From: an uncultured Candidatus Melainabacteria bacterium
GTDB lineage: Bacteria; Cyanobacteriota; Vampirovibrionia; Gastranaerophilales; Gastranaerophilaceae
DNA length: 64,000 nt
Assembly (NCBI GenBank): GCA_934754505.1
Contig: CAKVIE010000005.1
Location: forward strand, 62,001-126,000
Reading direction: 5' to 3'
Position 1 is the first letter of the stretch; every line of letters begins with the position of its first letter. Shown one piece after another: positions 51,872 through 61,537 of the stretch. The position numbers were made by a program, and so were the translations under genes. Below the pieces are notes generated by a model. The model saw nothing but the letters and a program-made list of their open reading frames with translations. It did no database searches and was not told the origin of the DNA.

Positions 51872-51912
51872 TAAAAATAGCCGAAAACATTTGAGTTTTC
51901 GGCTATAATTTA
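51872..51912 (-). terminator. Terminator of gltD
   Basis: ATAGCCGAAAAC/GTTTTCGGCTAT stem with a six-base loop, about 25 bases after the gltD stop. Read leftward it is followed by a T-rich tract. Confidence 0.75.
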
Positions 51913-51937
51913 TTATTTAACTACGGTTTAACGAAAA

Positions 51938-53320
51938 TTAAAGAGTTTTTAAATATTCGTTAATTGCTGCTGCGGCTCTTTTGCCTGCACCCATTGCGTT
52001 AATAGCATTTGATGTGCCGACAGGTGCTACGTCACCGCCTGCATATACTCCGTCAATTGTCGTTTTGCCTGTTGTGGCATCTACAACAATGTAACCTTTT
52101 CTATCTGTATCAAGTGACAAACCTTCTGCTGTTACTGATGATTGGATAATCGGGTTCGGACCTGTTCCGAGTGCTACGATAAATGTATCAACTTCTTCAT
52201 CTACAAATTGTCCCGTTGCAACAGGGCTTCTTCTGCCCGATTCATCAGGTTCGCCAAGTTCCATAATTTCAAGTTTTGCTGTTTTTACAAAACCGTTTTC
52301 TCCTGTTAATTCAACAGGGTTGTGCAAGAATTGGAATACAACTCCTTCTTCTTTTGCGTGACGAATTTCTTCAAGTCTTGCAGGTAATTCTGCTTCCGTT
52401 CTTCTATAAACGATTTTTACGCTTTCAAAACCTACTCTCACTGCAACTCTTGCTGCGTCCATTGCTACGTTTCCGCCGCCTACGATAATAGCTCTTTTTC
52501 CTGTTTTTAACGGAGTCGGAGCATCACCTCTGTTTGCATGCATCAAGTTGACTCTTGTTAAAAATTCGTTTGCAGAATATACACCGTTTAAGTTTTCTCC
52601 GGGGATGTTCAACATTTTCGGCAAGCCTGCTCCCGAACAAATAAAGATTGCATCGTATCCGTCATCTTTTAATTGTTGAATTGTGATTGATTTTCCGACA
52701 ACAACGTTTGTCAAAAATTCTACGCCCAAGTTCTTTAATGCGGTGATTTCTCTATCCAAAAATTTTCTCGGAAGTCTGAACGGCGGTATTCCGTATCTCA
52801 AAACTCCGCCTAATTTGTGAAGTGCTTCAAATACTACAACTCTGTGACCTGCTTTTCTCAAGTCTGCTGCTGCTGTTATACCGGCACATCCTGAACCTAT
52901 AATTGCAACTTTTTTACCCGTTGAAGGTGCTATATCTGATTTTGCTTCCGTATTATCGCCAACGTATCTTTCCAAAGCTCCGATTGATATCGGTTCGCCC
53001 TTTATGCCCAAAACGCATTTGCCTTCGCATTGACGTTCTTGCGGACATACTCTGCCGCATACCGACGGTAAAAAGCTTGTTTGTCTGATTATATCGCCTG
53101 CTTTTTCAATTTCGTTATTTTTTAATGCCGCAATAAATTCAGGGATATTAATGTTTACGGGGCAGCCCGTTACACATTTAGCATTCTTGCAGTGCAAACA
53201 TCTGCCTGCTTCGATTGCAACCTGTTCTGCCGTAAGATTGCTCTCTACTGCATCAAAGTTATGTCGTCTGACCATCGGGTCTTGTTCATGTTGTCTTTGT
53301 CTTTTAGGTTTTTCAGTCAT
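51938..53320 (-). CDS. gltD: NADPH-dependent glutamate synthase small subunit-like protein
   Basis: A 460-residue flavoprotein of the GltD family. The N-terminus has iron-sulfur cysteines (Cys41, Cys44, Cys49, Cys53 and a second set in VCGRVCPQERQCEGKC). FAD- and NADPH-binding Rossmann motifs follow (IIGSGCAGITAAADL and IIVGGGNVAMDAARV) and the C-terminal YAGGDVAPVG. It passes electrons from NADPH to a glutamate synthase large subunit or another oxidoreductase. No gltB is adjacent, so the partner is uncertain. AAGGAAG precedes the start. Confidence 0.9.
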   Translation of the reverse strand: MTEKPKRQRQHEQDPMVRRHNFDAVESNLTAEQVAIEAGRCLHCKNAKCVTGCPVNINIPEFIAALKNNEIEKAGDIIRQTSFLPSVCGRVCPQERQCEGKCVLGIKGEPISIGALERYVGDNTEAKSDIAPSTGKKVAIIGSGCAGITAAADLRKAGHRVVVFEALHKLGGVLRYGIPPFRLPRKFLDREITALKNLGVEFLTNVVVGKSITIQQLKDDGYDAIFICSGAGLPKMLNIPGENLNGVYSANEFLTRVNLMHANRGDAPTPLKTGKRAIIVGGGNVAMDAARVAVRVGFESVKIVYRRTEAELPARLEEIRHAKEEGVVFQFLHNPVELTGENGFVKTAKLEIMELGEPDESGRRSPVATGQFVDEEVDTFIVALGTGPNPIIQSSVTAEGLSLDTDRKGYIVVDATTGKTTIDGVYAGGDVAPVGTSNAINAMGAGKRAAAAINEYLKTL

Positions 53321-53406
53321 TTCATGCTTCCTTTTTTATTTTTCATTATTATTAAATCAAGTTCGCTTTAAGTTTTCAACACTTTTTTTTATATTATTTT
53401 GTTTTA

Positions 53407-54777
53407 TTAATTTATTTTCTCCTCAATGTCGGAATATACATAAATTGCAGCTACCCAACTCCAGTATATTAACTGAATTTGCGGTCTGAAATATACCGTG
53501 TCTGCAAATCCATGTACCAATACTCCGATAATTGCAACTACACCGCTTAATAAAACCATTCGGTCTTTAATATTGCCTGTTTTACAAAAGGCCTTTACTG
53601 CATATTTTATCATCAAAATTACAAATAAAATATAAAAAATTGCTGCAAAAATTCCGCTCTCAACGGCTATCTCCAAAAACACCGAATATGCACTCAAGGC
53701 ATCAAATCCCGAAAGCATATAAAGTCCGTAAATTTCTCTGAATACTTTATTGCCGCAGCCTATTCCGAATAAAACATTGTCTTGGAACATTTGTATTGCA
53801 GAATTATACACATTCATTCTGAAAGATGTCGAGCTGTCATTTCTCATTGCAAATATCGACAAAATTCTATGTGAAATTTTAGGCACAAACATCATAACCG
53901 CAACAACAAAGCAACACCCTGCCCCGATTATCATATTTTTATATCTGTTAATCACCTCATAAACAATCGGATAATGCTTTTCACATATTTTATATATCCC
54001 GAATAAGAAACCCAAAAGCATTACAAATAAAGCAATGTAAGCTCCTCGGCAGCCTGTCATGAAAATCGCAGGTATCACTGCAAGCGAAAAAACTATTCCG
54101 ACTAATGTCTGAAATTTCTTTTTTTCCGCAAAAGAAAGTCCCGTAAACAGCCAAACAAAAGGTGCTGCTGCAATTAAATATCCGCCGAGCAAATTAGGGT
54201 TTGACGGTTTCAACGTTCCGTAAACTCTTGTCAAAACCTGTTCGGGGTTTAAAGCTCTCGTATCCTGCCACGTTGCCGCACTCAAAACATCAAAACTGTT
54301 TTGCAAATATGCAATTACCGTTTCAAAACTTACGCAAGCCCCGATAACAAAAGCTATCCAAGTAATTTTATTCTTATTGTTCTTTAAATAATGTAAAATT
54401 GCTCCAAAATACAAAAAGTAAATTATTGTCTTTGACAAGCCGACAAAACTTGCATGAACCATTGTCGAGTTTATCGTACTTATCAAGCACATTACAAAGT
54501 ACAGAAATAAAAATAATGTACTTTTTTCAAGTTTTATTTCTTTGCCTTTTTTCAAAACCAAAGTCAAAACATAAAAAACCGTCACACCGCTCAAAGCCAA
54601 TACCGTTAAGGAATTTGATACAAATATCGACATCACGAGCGACAAACAAATTGAAGCAAACAACAAATAATCAATGTTTGACAAAATAAATGAATTTTGG
54701 ACGAGTTTTTCCGTTTTGTCGGTTATTGCCGTCAAAATTGCATTTATAATTTTGATTATTCCGCTTTCGGTAAACAT
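53407..54777 (-). CDS. O-antigen ligase/polymerase-like membrane protein
   Basis: A 456-residue protein with about 11-12 transmembrane helices. A large periplasmic loop ends in FRMNVYNSAIQMFQDNVLFGIGCGNKVFREIYG, the PF04932 (WaaL/Wzy) signature. It would join or polymerise surface polysaccharide in the periplasm. It is followed by no gene in the same direction before gltD, and preceded by a DUF4330 gene six bases upstream, so the latter pair is probably cotranscribed with the kinase gene. Confidence 0.88.
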   Translation of the reverse strand: MFTESGIIKIINAILTAITDKTEKLVQNSFILSNIDYLLFASICLSLVMSIFVSNSLTVLALSGVTVFYVLTLVLKKGKEIKLEKSTLFLFLYFVMCLISTINSTMVHASFVGLSKTIIYFLYFGAILHYLKNNKNKITWIAFVIGACVSFETVIAYLQNSFDVLSAATWQDTRALNPEQVLTRVYGTLKPSNPNLLGGYLIAAAPFVWLFTGLSFAEKKKFQTLVGIVFSLAVIPAIFMTGCRGAYIALFVMLLGFLFGIYKICEKHYPIVYEVINRYKNMIIGAGCCFVVAVMMFVPKISHRILSIFAMRNDSSTSFRMNVYNSAIQMFQDNVLFGIGCGNKVFREIYGLYMLSGFDALSAYSVFLEIAVESGIFAAIFYILFVILMIKYAVKAFCKTGNIKDRMVLLSGVVAIIGVLVHGFADTVYFRPQIQLIYWSWVAAIYVYSDIEEKIN

Positions 54778-54783
54778 TGTCTG

Positions 54784-55368
54784 CTATTCCGCCGTTTTCT
54801 GTTGTGTTAATTGGTTTTGTCCCTGTTGATTTTGTTGAGCTGCTTGTATTTGTTTTTCAACATCTTCAGCATATTGAACATTTGAAATAACACCTGTAAA
54901 TTTGTAATTTTTGCCTTCTAAAATTACGGGAATACCCATTTTGATTTTGTTTCCGCCGACAACTGCACCGTCTTCCGTAACTTTTGCTCTGTCTTTTACC
55001 GTTACAACAAAGTCGAATACACACGGCTGCGAAATATCTTCAACAGGTTTGTAAGTTCCTTTTTTATCCGTTTCGATAAGGGTTTGTCTGCGGTCAAATA
55101 CAACATTTACGATTTTTAATTTTGTATAAGGTACGTTTCTAATCGTAATAAATGTATCTTCATCAGGTTTGAAAGGTGTTTCCGTATCTGTTACGGTAAT
55201 TCCTCTGAAAAATACCGAGAAAAGTACATCTTTTTCTTCCAAAACAGGTGATTTTGAGAAGAATTTATTTGCTCCCAATGCAACTGCACCAAGGATAATC
55301 AAAATCGCTGCAACTGCAATAATTATAACTATATCTGCTTTTTTAATTTTTCCTAAAATTTCTTTCAT
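54784..55368 (-). CDS. DUF4330 family membrane-anchored protein
   Basis: A 194-residue protein with one N-terminal membrane helix (about 12-35) and an extracytoplasmic beta domain. VLFSVFFRGITVTD, ITIRNVPYTKLKIVNV and VVGGNKIKMGIPVILEG match my memory of DUF4330 proteins, best known from cyanobacteria. The tail is Gln-rich. The ATG at 55368 has GAGGT before it. Function is unknown; its place between a sugar kinase and an O-antigen ligase suggests envelope polysaccharide work. Confidence 0.85.
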   Translation of the reverse strand: MKEILGKIKKADIVIIIAVAAILIILGAVALGANKFFSKSPVLEEKDVLFSVFFRGITVTDTETPFKPDEDTFITIRNVPYTKLKIVNVVFDRRQTLIETDKKGTYKPVEDISQPCVFDFVVTVKDRAKVTEDGAVVGGNKIKMGIPVILEGKNYKFTGVISNVQYAEDVEKQIQAAQQNQQGQNQLTQQKTAE

Positions 55369-55369
55369 A

Positions 55370-56398
55370 TTAACCTCTGAATTTTTCAAAATTTATTTTG
55401 TCTGCAGCTTTTATAAGTTCTTTGATGTTTGTTGTTGCACAACCGAAAGTTCTTATAACAATACTTGCTGCCAAATTTCCGATAATTGCTGCATGTTTCG
55501 GCGACAAACCTGCTGCAAGCCCCAAAGTAAACGTTGCAACGACCGTATCGCCTGCACCTGTTACGTCGAAAACATCTGTTTTGTTGAAAACAGGTATCGG
55601 GCTGTAACTTCCGTCTTTTTCAAACACTGCCATTCCGTCACCGCCTCTTGTTATGAGCATTAATTCCGAATCGGCTTTTTCTATAAGTTTTTCACCCGCT
55701 TTTTTTAAAGTTTCTTCATCTTGAATGAAAAATCCTACGTATTTTTCGGTATCTGGTTGGTTCGGTGTCATTGCGGTAATGCCTTTGTATCTGTCCATAT
55801 CTTTTTGAACGTCCGCAACGATTACTTTTCCGTATTTTTTCGCCGTTGCAATAGCTGTCTGAATAACCCTGTCAGTCATATTGCCGATATGATAATCCGA
55901 TAAAATTACTCCGTCAAATTCGGGAATAGCTTTTTCAATATTTGCAACAACTTTATCTTCTGTTTCTTTACTCAACCAACCTTTTGTTTCTCTGTCAATT
56001 CTGACTATCTGCTGTGTTACCGATTGTGAGCAAGAACCTGAAATTCTTGTTTTTACCGTAGTTGCTCTCTCAGGTGCTTTTACCATATATGAAGTGTCAA
56101 CTTTCGCATCTTCAAAAGCTTTCAACAAAACCTGTCCGTAATAATCATCGCCGTATGTGCCGATGATTGAAACCTTTCCGCCGTTTAACGATGCAATGTT
56201 ATGAGCTGCGTTTGATGCTGCTCCTAAAATGATTTTGGTCTTTGTGTGTCTTAAAATCAATACGGGAGCTTCTCTCGAAATACGTTCCGTATTGCCGTAA
56301 ATCATTTCATCTATTGCTGTATCGCCGATTACAAGAATTTTCGGCTTTCTGATTTTCGTAATCTCTGTTTTGATTATTTCTTTATCCGCTAAAAACAA
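55370..56398 (-). CDS. PfkB-family sugar kinase (HldE N-domain/RfaE1-like)
   Basis: A 342-residue ribokinase-fold kinase. ILVIGDTAIDEMIYG, GAASNAAHNIASLNG, GVILSDYH and the catalytic DVTGAGDTVVATF are diagnostic, and the segments fit heptose-7-phosphate kinases (RfaE1). No nucleotidyltransferase domain is fused. The best start is TTG at 56398, with GGAG six bases before it. The protein may feed LPS heptose synthesis, but other PfkB substrates are possible. Confidence 0.88.
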   Translation of the reverse strand: MFLADKEIIKTEITKIRKPKILVIGDTAIDEMIYGNTERISREAPVLILRHTKTKIILGAASNAAHNIASLNGGKVSIIGTYGDDYYGQVLLKAFEDAKVDTSYMVKAPERATTVKTRISGSCSQSVTQQIVRIDRETKGWLSKETEDKVVANIEKAIPEFDGVILSDYHIGNMTDRVIQTAIATAKKYGKVIVADVQKDMDRYKGITAMTPNQPDTEKYVGFFIQDEETLKKAGEKLIEKADSELMLITRGGDGMAVFEKDGSYSPIPVFNKTDVFDVTGAGDTVVATFTLGLAAGLSPKHAAIIGNLAASIVIRTFGCATTNIKELIKAADKINFEKFRG

Positions 56399-56540
56399 TA
56401 TATTTTCTCCGCTTTTTATTTTGTCTGTTCTATGCTATAATTTTATCATAAATCGGATTTAGTTTGTAATTATTATAAAAATTGTTATTTTTCTTATAAA
56501 AAATTAATTAAATCCAATAGTAAAAAAGTTTTAAAAATTT

Positions 56541-57194
56541 ATGAAAAAGTATTGTTCAAAACCTGAATTTAAAAACAAAAAAACATTTATCGGAATATCA
56601 TTTTCTTCAATTTCTACAAACGAATCAGCGGTTGCCGTGCTTGATGAAAATCTCAATATTCTGCTTTTGGATAAATTATTTTCTCTTGCAGATGTTGATT
56701 TTTTTCTCAAAAATTTTCAAGGTTTAAATAACGCAATGGTTGCTGTTTCCATGGCGAAAAACGAAGTTATGATAAGCAGTAAATGGAAATATCTCGCAAG
56801 AATTTACCACCCCGTAAATCTCAATTCTCATTTGCTTAACAGAGAAGGCTGGGCGGACAGATTTTCCAAAAAAGGTACTGATTTATTCAAATTTTTTAAA
56901 CAAGACGGTTGTTCGATTTTCAGATTTGATGTTCATAATGCAAAAACCGCTTTCGGCTGCAACGAGGCTTTTCTTGACAGAACACCCGCTGATTGCAAGG
57001 CTTTACAATCGGGCTTAAAATATAAATTGAATATGGAGCAGCTTCCGTCAAATATGATTCCCGTTTCCGAACTTGAGGCGGTTTTGGGTGCATATACGGC
57101 TTTTTCCTATGCTAAAGATTGTGAAAATAAATATTGCAAAAAGTTGTTTGAATTTCACGGGCTTGATGTAATCGGTTTTAATCAGGGTTTATAA
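56541..57194 (+). CDS. Protein of unknown function, possibly DUF429/RNase H-fold
   Basis: A 217-residue soluble protein. The start of the domain (TFIGISFSSISTNESAVAVLDENLNIL) has the beta-hairpin pattern of RNase H-like folds such as DUF429, and VPVSELEAVLGAYTAFSYAK near the end fits the same idea. The resemblance is weak. No ribosome site is obvious. Its last 13 bases overlap the 3' end of the TolC-family gene on the other strand. Confidence 0.65.
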   Translation: MKKYCSKPEFKNKKTFIGISFSSISTNESAVAVLDENLNILLLDKLFSLADVDFFLKNFQGLNNAMVAVSMAKNEVMISSKWKYLARIYHPVNLNSHLLNREGWADRFSKKGTDLFKFFKQDGCSIFRFDVHNAKTAFGCNEAFLDRTPADCKALQSGLKYKLNMEQLPSNMIPVSELEAVLGAYTAFSYAKDCENKYCKKLFEFHGLDVIGFNQGL

Positions 57195-58774
57195 TTAACT
57201 CCGTTCAAAATGCTGTCAACGCTTATTATTCCTGCGTCAAACAAAATTTGTACCTGCGAAATATTATAATCGGCGATATTTTGAGCAAGTCCGACTTGTG
57301 CTGCAACTTTCAGCCCCTGTGCCTGAATAACGTCGAGGAATGTGGCTTCGCCCGTATTCATCAAGACTATTGAGCTTTCCAAACTTTTTTCTGCGGCAAA
57401 AAGTTCTTTTTTTGAAGCCTCTATTCTCTCTTTTGCACTTGCAGAGTCTTGTTTTGACGTGATAATGCTCGCTTCAATATCACGCAATTTTTGGATTAAC
57501 GCTGTTTCCATAGCTTTTATCTGCTCGTTATAAGCCTTGATTTTGGTAAAAGTTCCTATGCCTAATCTTTTGCCGAGAGGTGCGTTTACGGTTATCAAAA
57601 ATGTTGTACTCGGATACAAGCCAAATCTTTTGACCCCGTTTTTTGCATAGACAAATCCTGCATTTACACTCGGTATGAAATCCGTGTATTGAGAACTTCT
57701 TTCGGCTTTCATTGCGGAAATCTTTTTTCTTTCTGCGACGATATCCTGTCTTTCTTTTTTAGATAATTCAATGAGTTTATCGACTTCAATATCCGACAAA
57801 TTTTTTTCGTTAATGACATTATCTTTCGGATAAAGGGGGGTTAAAACATCTATTCCCGTTGTGTTTGCGAGTTTTGCCTGAGTGGTTCTTATTGCATTAA
57901 AGGCTGTTATGTACTGCTGTTTTGCCTTTGCAAGTTCGGCTTCCGCTCTGTAAATGTCGAATTTTGTTCCCACTCCGACTTGAAATCTTGCGTTTGTTAA
58001 GTCATATTGGGCTTTTCTGTCAAGCATATTGGTCGCATAAATATCAATTTCGGTTTTGTTTTTGAGCAAAGTATAATATTCGGTTGCTGTTTTTAAAATG
58101 ACTTCTTCTCTTGTAAATTCCTGCATTGCAATAGAGGCTTTATACAGGCTTCGTCTTTGCGATACGCCGAAAAAGGATTTTCCTTTATCGAAAAAATCCC
58201 AGTTGAATGTAAAATTACTTTGGATAGGAATTTCATGAACGTGGTCTTGAACAATACCGCCGACGAGGAATGTTCCCGAAAGCCAATAAATAGAGTAATT
58301 ATACTCTGCTGTCGGTAAAAATTGAGCGTATGCGTTTCTTTTTTCCCACAAATTCTGCCTTGTTTCAAACTTCTTTTCTTTAAGTGTGTAATTGTGTTCA
58401 ACGGCAGCTTTCAAGCAGGTTTCCAAGTCTGTCGGAATGAGTTTTATTCCTAAATTTTGTTCAACCTCTTTATCGATAATTTCCTGCTTTTTAGTGTCAA
58501 AAAACGACATATTTCCGCTCAAGGCGTCTGTTATGAAATCCTGTCTTGCATAATCCCAAATAGTTGTCGGGCTGTTTTTATTATCCGAGGTTATTTTTGA
58601 ATTCGGAGAAATGAGGATATTTTCACTTTCGATTATGCTTTCCACACTTTCTGTGTTGGAAGTATTAGCTGAATTGGCGGAAGTTTCAATGTTTTCGATA
58701 CTTTCATTGCTTTCCGCAAATAAAGGATTTTGGATTGTGATTATAAATATTAATATGCATAATAATTTTTTCAT
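57182..58774 (-). CDS. TolC-family outer membrane efflux channel
   Basis: A 530-residue protein with a signal peptide (MKKLLCILIFIITIQNPLFA). A Ser/Asn/Glu-rich linker follows, and then two TolC repeats: LETCLKAAVEHNYTLKEK near residue 130, FDIYRAEAELAKAKQQYITA, and the second-half counterpart ATFLDVIQAQGLKVAAQVGLA. It forms a trimeric outer-membrane and periplasmic duct for drug, protein or polysaccharide export. No inner-membrane pump is adjacent; the MMPL exporter at 35 kb is one conceivable partner. I use the ATG at 58774; a TTG at 58789 is possible. Confidence 0.9.
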   Translation of the reverse strand: MKKLLCILIFIITIQNPLFAESNESIENIETSANSANTSNTESVESIIESENILISPNSKITSDNKNSPTTIWDYARQDFITDALSGNMSFFDTKKQEIIDKEVEQNLGIKLIPTDLETCLKAAVEHNYTLKEKKFETRQNLWEKRNAYAQFLPTAEYNYSIYWLSGTFLVGGIVQDHVHEIPIQSNFTFNWDFFDKGKSFFGVSQRRSLYKASIAMQEFTREEVILKTATEYYTLLKNKTEIDIYATNMLDRKAQYDLTNARFQVGVGTKFDIYRAEAELAKAKQQYITAFNAIRTTQAKLANTTGIDVLTPLYPKDNVINEKNLSDIEVDKLIELSKKERQDIVAERKKISAMKAERSSQYTDFIPSVNAGFVYAKNGVKRFGLYPSTTFLITVNAPLGKRLGIGTFTKIKAYNEQIKAMETALIQKLRDIEASIITSKQDSASAKERIEASKKELFAAEKSLESSIVLMNTGEATFLDVIQAQGLKVAAQVGLAQNIADYNISQVQILFDAGIISVDSILNGVNYKP

Positions 58775-58835
58775 ACCGATACAGTACAAAAAAATTACAG
58801 ATTAAAACTATATCCGAACGATTATACTTATAGGA

Positions 58836-59777
58836 TTATTTTCCGTTTTCCAATCGTTTTACCCTGATTTGAATGTCTTCAATTAATTTTCTGTTAATGC
58901 CGAGCAAATCGGCAATTACACCTAAAATTGCCGTCTGGAAACCGACAACAATCAAAATTGTCGAGAAAATCAAGGATTGTAAATTCCCGTTGCCTGAACC
59001 ATGTAAAAAATACCAGAAAAATCTTAACCAGATTAAGCAACCGAGCAAGAACAAAAATCCGCCGATTATTGCGAAAAATCTGAACGGGCGGTAAATGATA
59101 AACATTCTTAATACCGTGAATGCAGAATTTTTCACATAAGAGAAAATATTTTTAACAAGTTTTGATTTTCTAAATCCGCTGTTTGTTCTTATCGGAACAC
59201 ATTCAATTGTCAAACCTTTTGCTTTTGACTGCATAATGGTTTCGATAGTATAAGTGTAATTGTCAAATACGTTCATCATCATTGCGGCTTTTCTCGAAAA
59301 AGCTCTAAATCCGCTCGGAGCATCTTCCGTTCCTGTACTGCTCAATAAACGTACGGTTTTTGAACCGACTTTTTGCAAAAATTTCTTTAAAAATGAAAAA
59401 TGTTTTATTCTGTCGATTGGTCTTGTTCCGATTACGATATCCGCTTGGTTATTGACTATCGGCCAAATAAGTTTATCAATGTCATCTGCATTGTATTGGT
59501 TATCGGCATCAATATTTACTATAATATCGGCACCTTCTTCAATACATCTTTGCAAACCCAATGTAAAGGCTTTTGCAAGCCCCATATTGCCTTTTAATGA
59601 CAAAATATGTTCAACACCATAATCTTCTGCTATATATTTTGTTCTGTCCGTGCTGCCGTCATCTATTACCAAAATTTCGACTCGGTCTATCCCTTCATAT
59701 TCTCTTTTTATTGAGGATAAAGTCAAAGGTAATGATATTTCTTCGTTATATGCGGGTATTTGAATTATAAGTTTCAT
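58836..59777 (-). CDS. Family 2 glycosyltransferase with two C-terminal membrane helices
   Basis: A 313-residue GT2 enzyme of the dolichyl-phosphate mannose synthase/undecaprenyl-sugar type. IPAYNEEISLPLTL, the donor-site VIDDGSTDRT and the metal-binding NIDADNQYN are clear. Two helices near residues 230-290 anchor it. It probably makes a polyprenyl-phosphate sugar that the divergently encoded GT39-like enzyme uses as donor. Confidence 0.9.
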   Translation of the reverse strand: MKLIIQIPAYNEEISLPLTLSSIKREYEGIDRVEILVIDDGSTDRTKYIAEDYGVEHILSLKGNMGLAKAFTLGLQRCIEEGADIIVNIDADNQYNADDIDKLIWPIVNNQADIVIGTRPIDRIKHFSFLKKFLQKVGSKTVRLLSSTGTEDAPSGFRAFSRKAAMMMNVFDNYTYTIETIMQSKAKGLTIECVPIRTNSGFRKSKLVKNIFSYVKNSAFTVLRMFIIYRPFRFFAIIGGFLFLLGCLIWLRFFWYFLHGSGNGNLQSLIFSTILIVVGFQTAILGVIADLLGINRKLIEDIQIRVKRLENGK

Positions 59778-59853
59778 AAAATTTTTATCTTTTTCAATTA
59801 AAAAATATTCTTCGTTAGTTTATAATAATTTTATATTAACATAAAAATGAATA

Positions 59854-61527
59854 ATGATGAAAAATAACAGAATTTATTTGAATGTTTTTTTAATAACGCT
59901 TGCAGGACTTTTTATAAGGCTGTTTGACCTTGATAAAGCAGGCGGACTTTGGAATGACGAATATATAAGCTGGTTCATTTCAAACCGCCCTTTATACGGA
60001 GATTTTTTTGAACAAATGTTTAAAAATTGTCATATGCCGCTCTATTATTTTTATCTGAAATTTTGGACATCAATTTTCGGAAATTCGGATTATCTTTTGA
60101 GAGTTTCGTCTGTTATCACGGGAGCTTTAAGTATTCCTGCAATGTTTTTTGTCGGAAAACAATTAAACAATGAAAAAACGGGGTTGCTTTGTTCGGCTTT
60201 GACTGCTTTTAGCGGATTTCTTATTTATTTTTCACAAGAAGTCAGATTTTATTCGCTGTTGTTTTTGATTTCGGCATTGCTGCTGCTTTTTTCGCTTAAA
60301 TTAATCGAAAATCAGTCGAAAATTAACTATTTTATGTTTTTTGCTTTAAGCACACTTGTTATGTTGACTCATACAATCGGTTTTGTTTTTGTTATTTTGA
60401 ATTGTATTGGGCTGTTTTGGTATCTCAAAAAACATGATAAATTCTCGTTAAAAGCCGTAATGCCGTTTTTTATCGGTGTTTTTATCGTGATGTCAATATT
60501 TTTACCGTTTATGTTCAAAACTCTTACGGCAAGCTATATTTCGCAATTTTGGTCTGATTTTTCTTTAACAAAATTATTTTTTGTTCTTTCGGATTATTTT
60601 TCACCCGTGCAAATAAATATTATAAATACTCCTGCGAGCCTTACGGCATTGCTTTTTAAGAAAAGCGGATTTAACTTCGGATATTTTATTTTCGGATTAA
60701 TTCCGATTTTTATTTCTTTTGCGGCTATCGGTTTTGCAATTAAACAAAAAAATGAAAAAATTAACATAATTTCTCTCGTTGCGGTTGCGGCTTTATTTGT
60801 TATGGTGCTTGCGGCTATTTCGGGCAAAATGGTTTTAATAACAAAATATACAATGGAAATTTACCCTATAGTCATTGCGGTAACGGCATTCGGACTTATG
60901 AGTATTCGTCCTCATTCAATGCAAAAGTTCCTCACAACGGCTTTATTGTGGTTAATTTGTTTCTTTCTTCTTTTTAGCAATTTTGCACCGCAAAAACTTC
61001 AGCGGTCTGAGGGACATAAATATGTTGCGGATTTAATCGAAAAAGCCAATCTCGGCAAAAATGACCGAATTCTTTTGCTTTACTATGATACAAACAGGTT
61101 TGGAAAATATATTCCGCTTGAAAAATATAATATTGAATTTATGTCAAAATATAATTTTCAATACATGCTTCTTCACAATCCGCCTTTGCATACGGAAGTT
61201 ATTAAAAACGGAAAAAAGACCTTCCTGCCTGTGTTTGCCTCGGGTGAGGACAGCTTTTTCTCGGAAGTTTTGAACACAAGATATTTTTCTCATCTTAAAA
61301 AGGGTGACAAGTTTGCTTTGATTACACTTAATTCGGTGTCTTTCATTGATGAAGAAAAGATGAAAAAAACAGTTGCCGATGAAAAATTATACAAACGTAT
61401 GCCGTTTATTTTTCTTATATTTTCTCACATTTCAAATGTTGCTCAAAAAGAAGCCGCTGCTGTTTTGAAGCCTGTTTTCAACGATAAAGCGGGAAATTGG
61501 GAAATTTACGTTTTTGAAAAACAATAA
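59854..61527 (+). CDS. GT39/ArnT-like polyprenol-dependent glycosyltransferase
   Basis: A 557-residue protein with about 11 membrane helices and a C-terminal periplasmic domain (about 385-557). The first loop has the acidic catalytic motif in GGLWNDEYISWFI, followed by CHMPLYYFYLKFW; both fit GT39/DUF2723-like enzymes. It would transfer a sugar from a polyprenyl phosphate outside the membrane. It is divergent from the GT2 gene, with TATAAT at 59821-59826. No ribosome site is clear at the ATG. Confidence 0.88.
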   Translation: MMKNNRIYLNVFLITLAGLFIRLFDLDKAGGLWNDEYISWFISNRPLYGDFFEQMFKNCHMPLYYFYLKFWTSIFGNSDYLLRVSSVITGALSIPAMFFVGKQLNNEKTGLLCSALTAFSGFLIYFSQEVRFYSLLFLISALLLLFSLKLIENQSKINYFMFFALSTLVMLTHTIGFVFVILNCIGLFWYLKKHDKFSLKAVMPFFIGVFIVMSIFLPFMFKTLTASYISQFWSDFSLTKLFFVLSDYFSPVQINIINTPASLTALLFKKSGFNFGYFIFGLIPIFISFAAIGFAIKQKNEKINIISLVAVAALFVMVLAAISGKMVLITKYTMEIYPIVIAVTAFGLMSIRPHSMQKFLTTALLWLICFFLLFSNFAPQKLQRSEGHKYVADLIEKANLGKNDRILLLYYDTNRFGKYIPLEKYNIEFMSKYNFQYMLLHNPPLHTEVIKNGKKTFLPVFASGEDSFFSEVLNTRYFSHLKKGDKFALITLNSVSFIDEEKMKKTVADEKLYKRMPFIFLIFSHISNVAQKEAAAVLKPVFNDKAGNWEIYVFEKQ

Positions 61528-61537
61528 TTCCGAAAAA

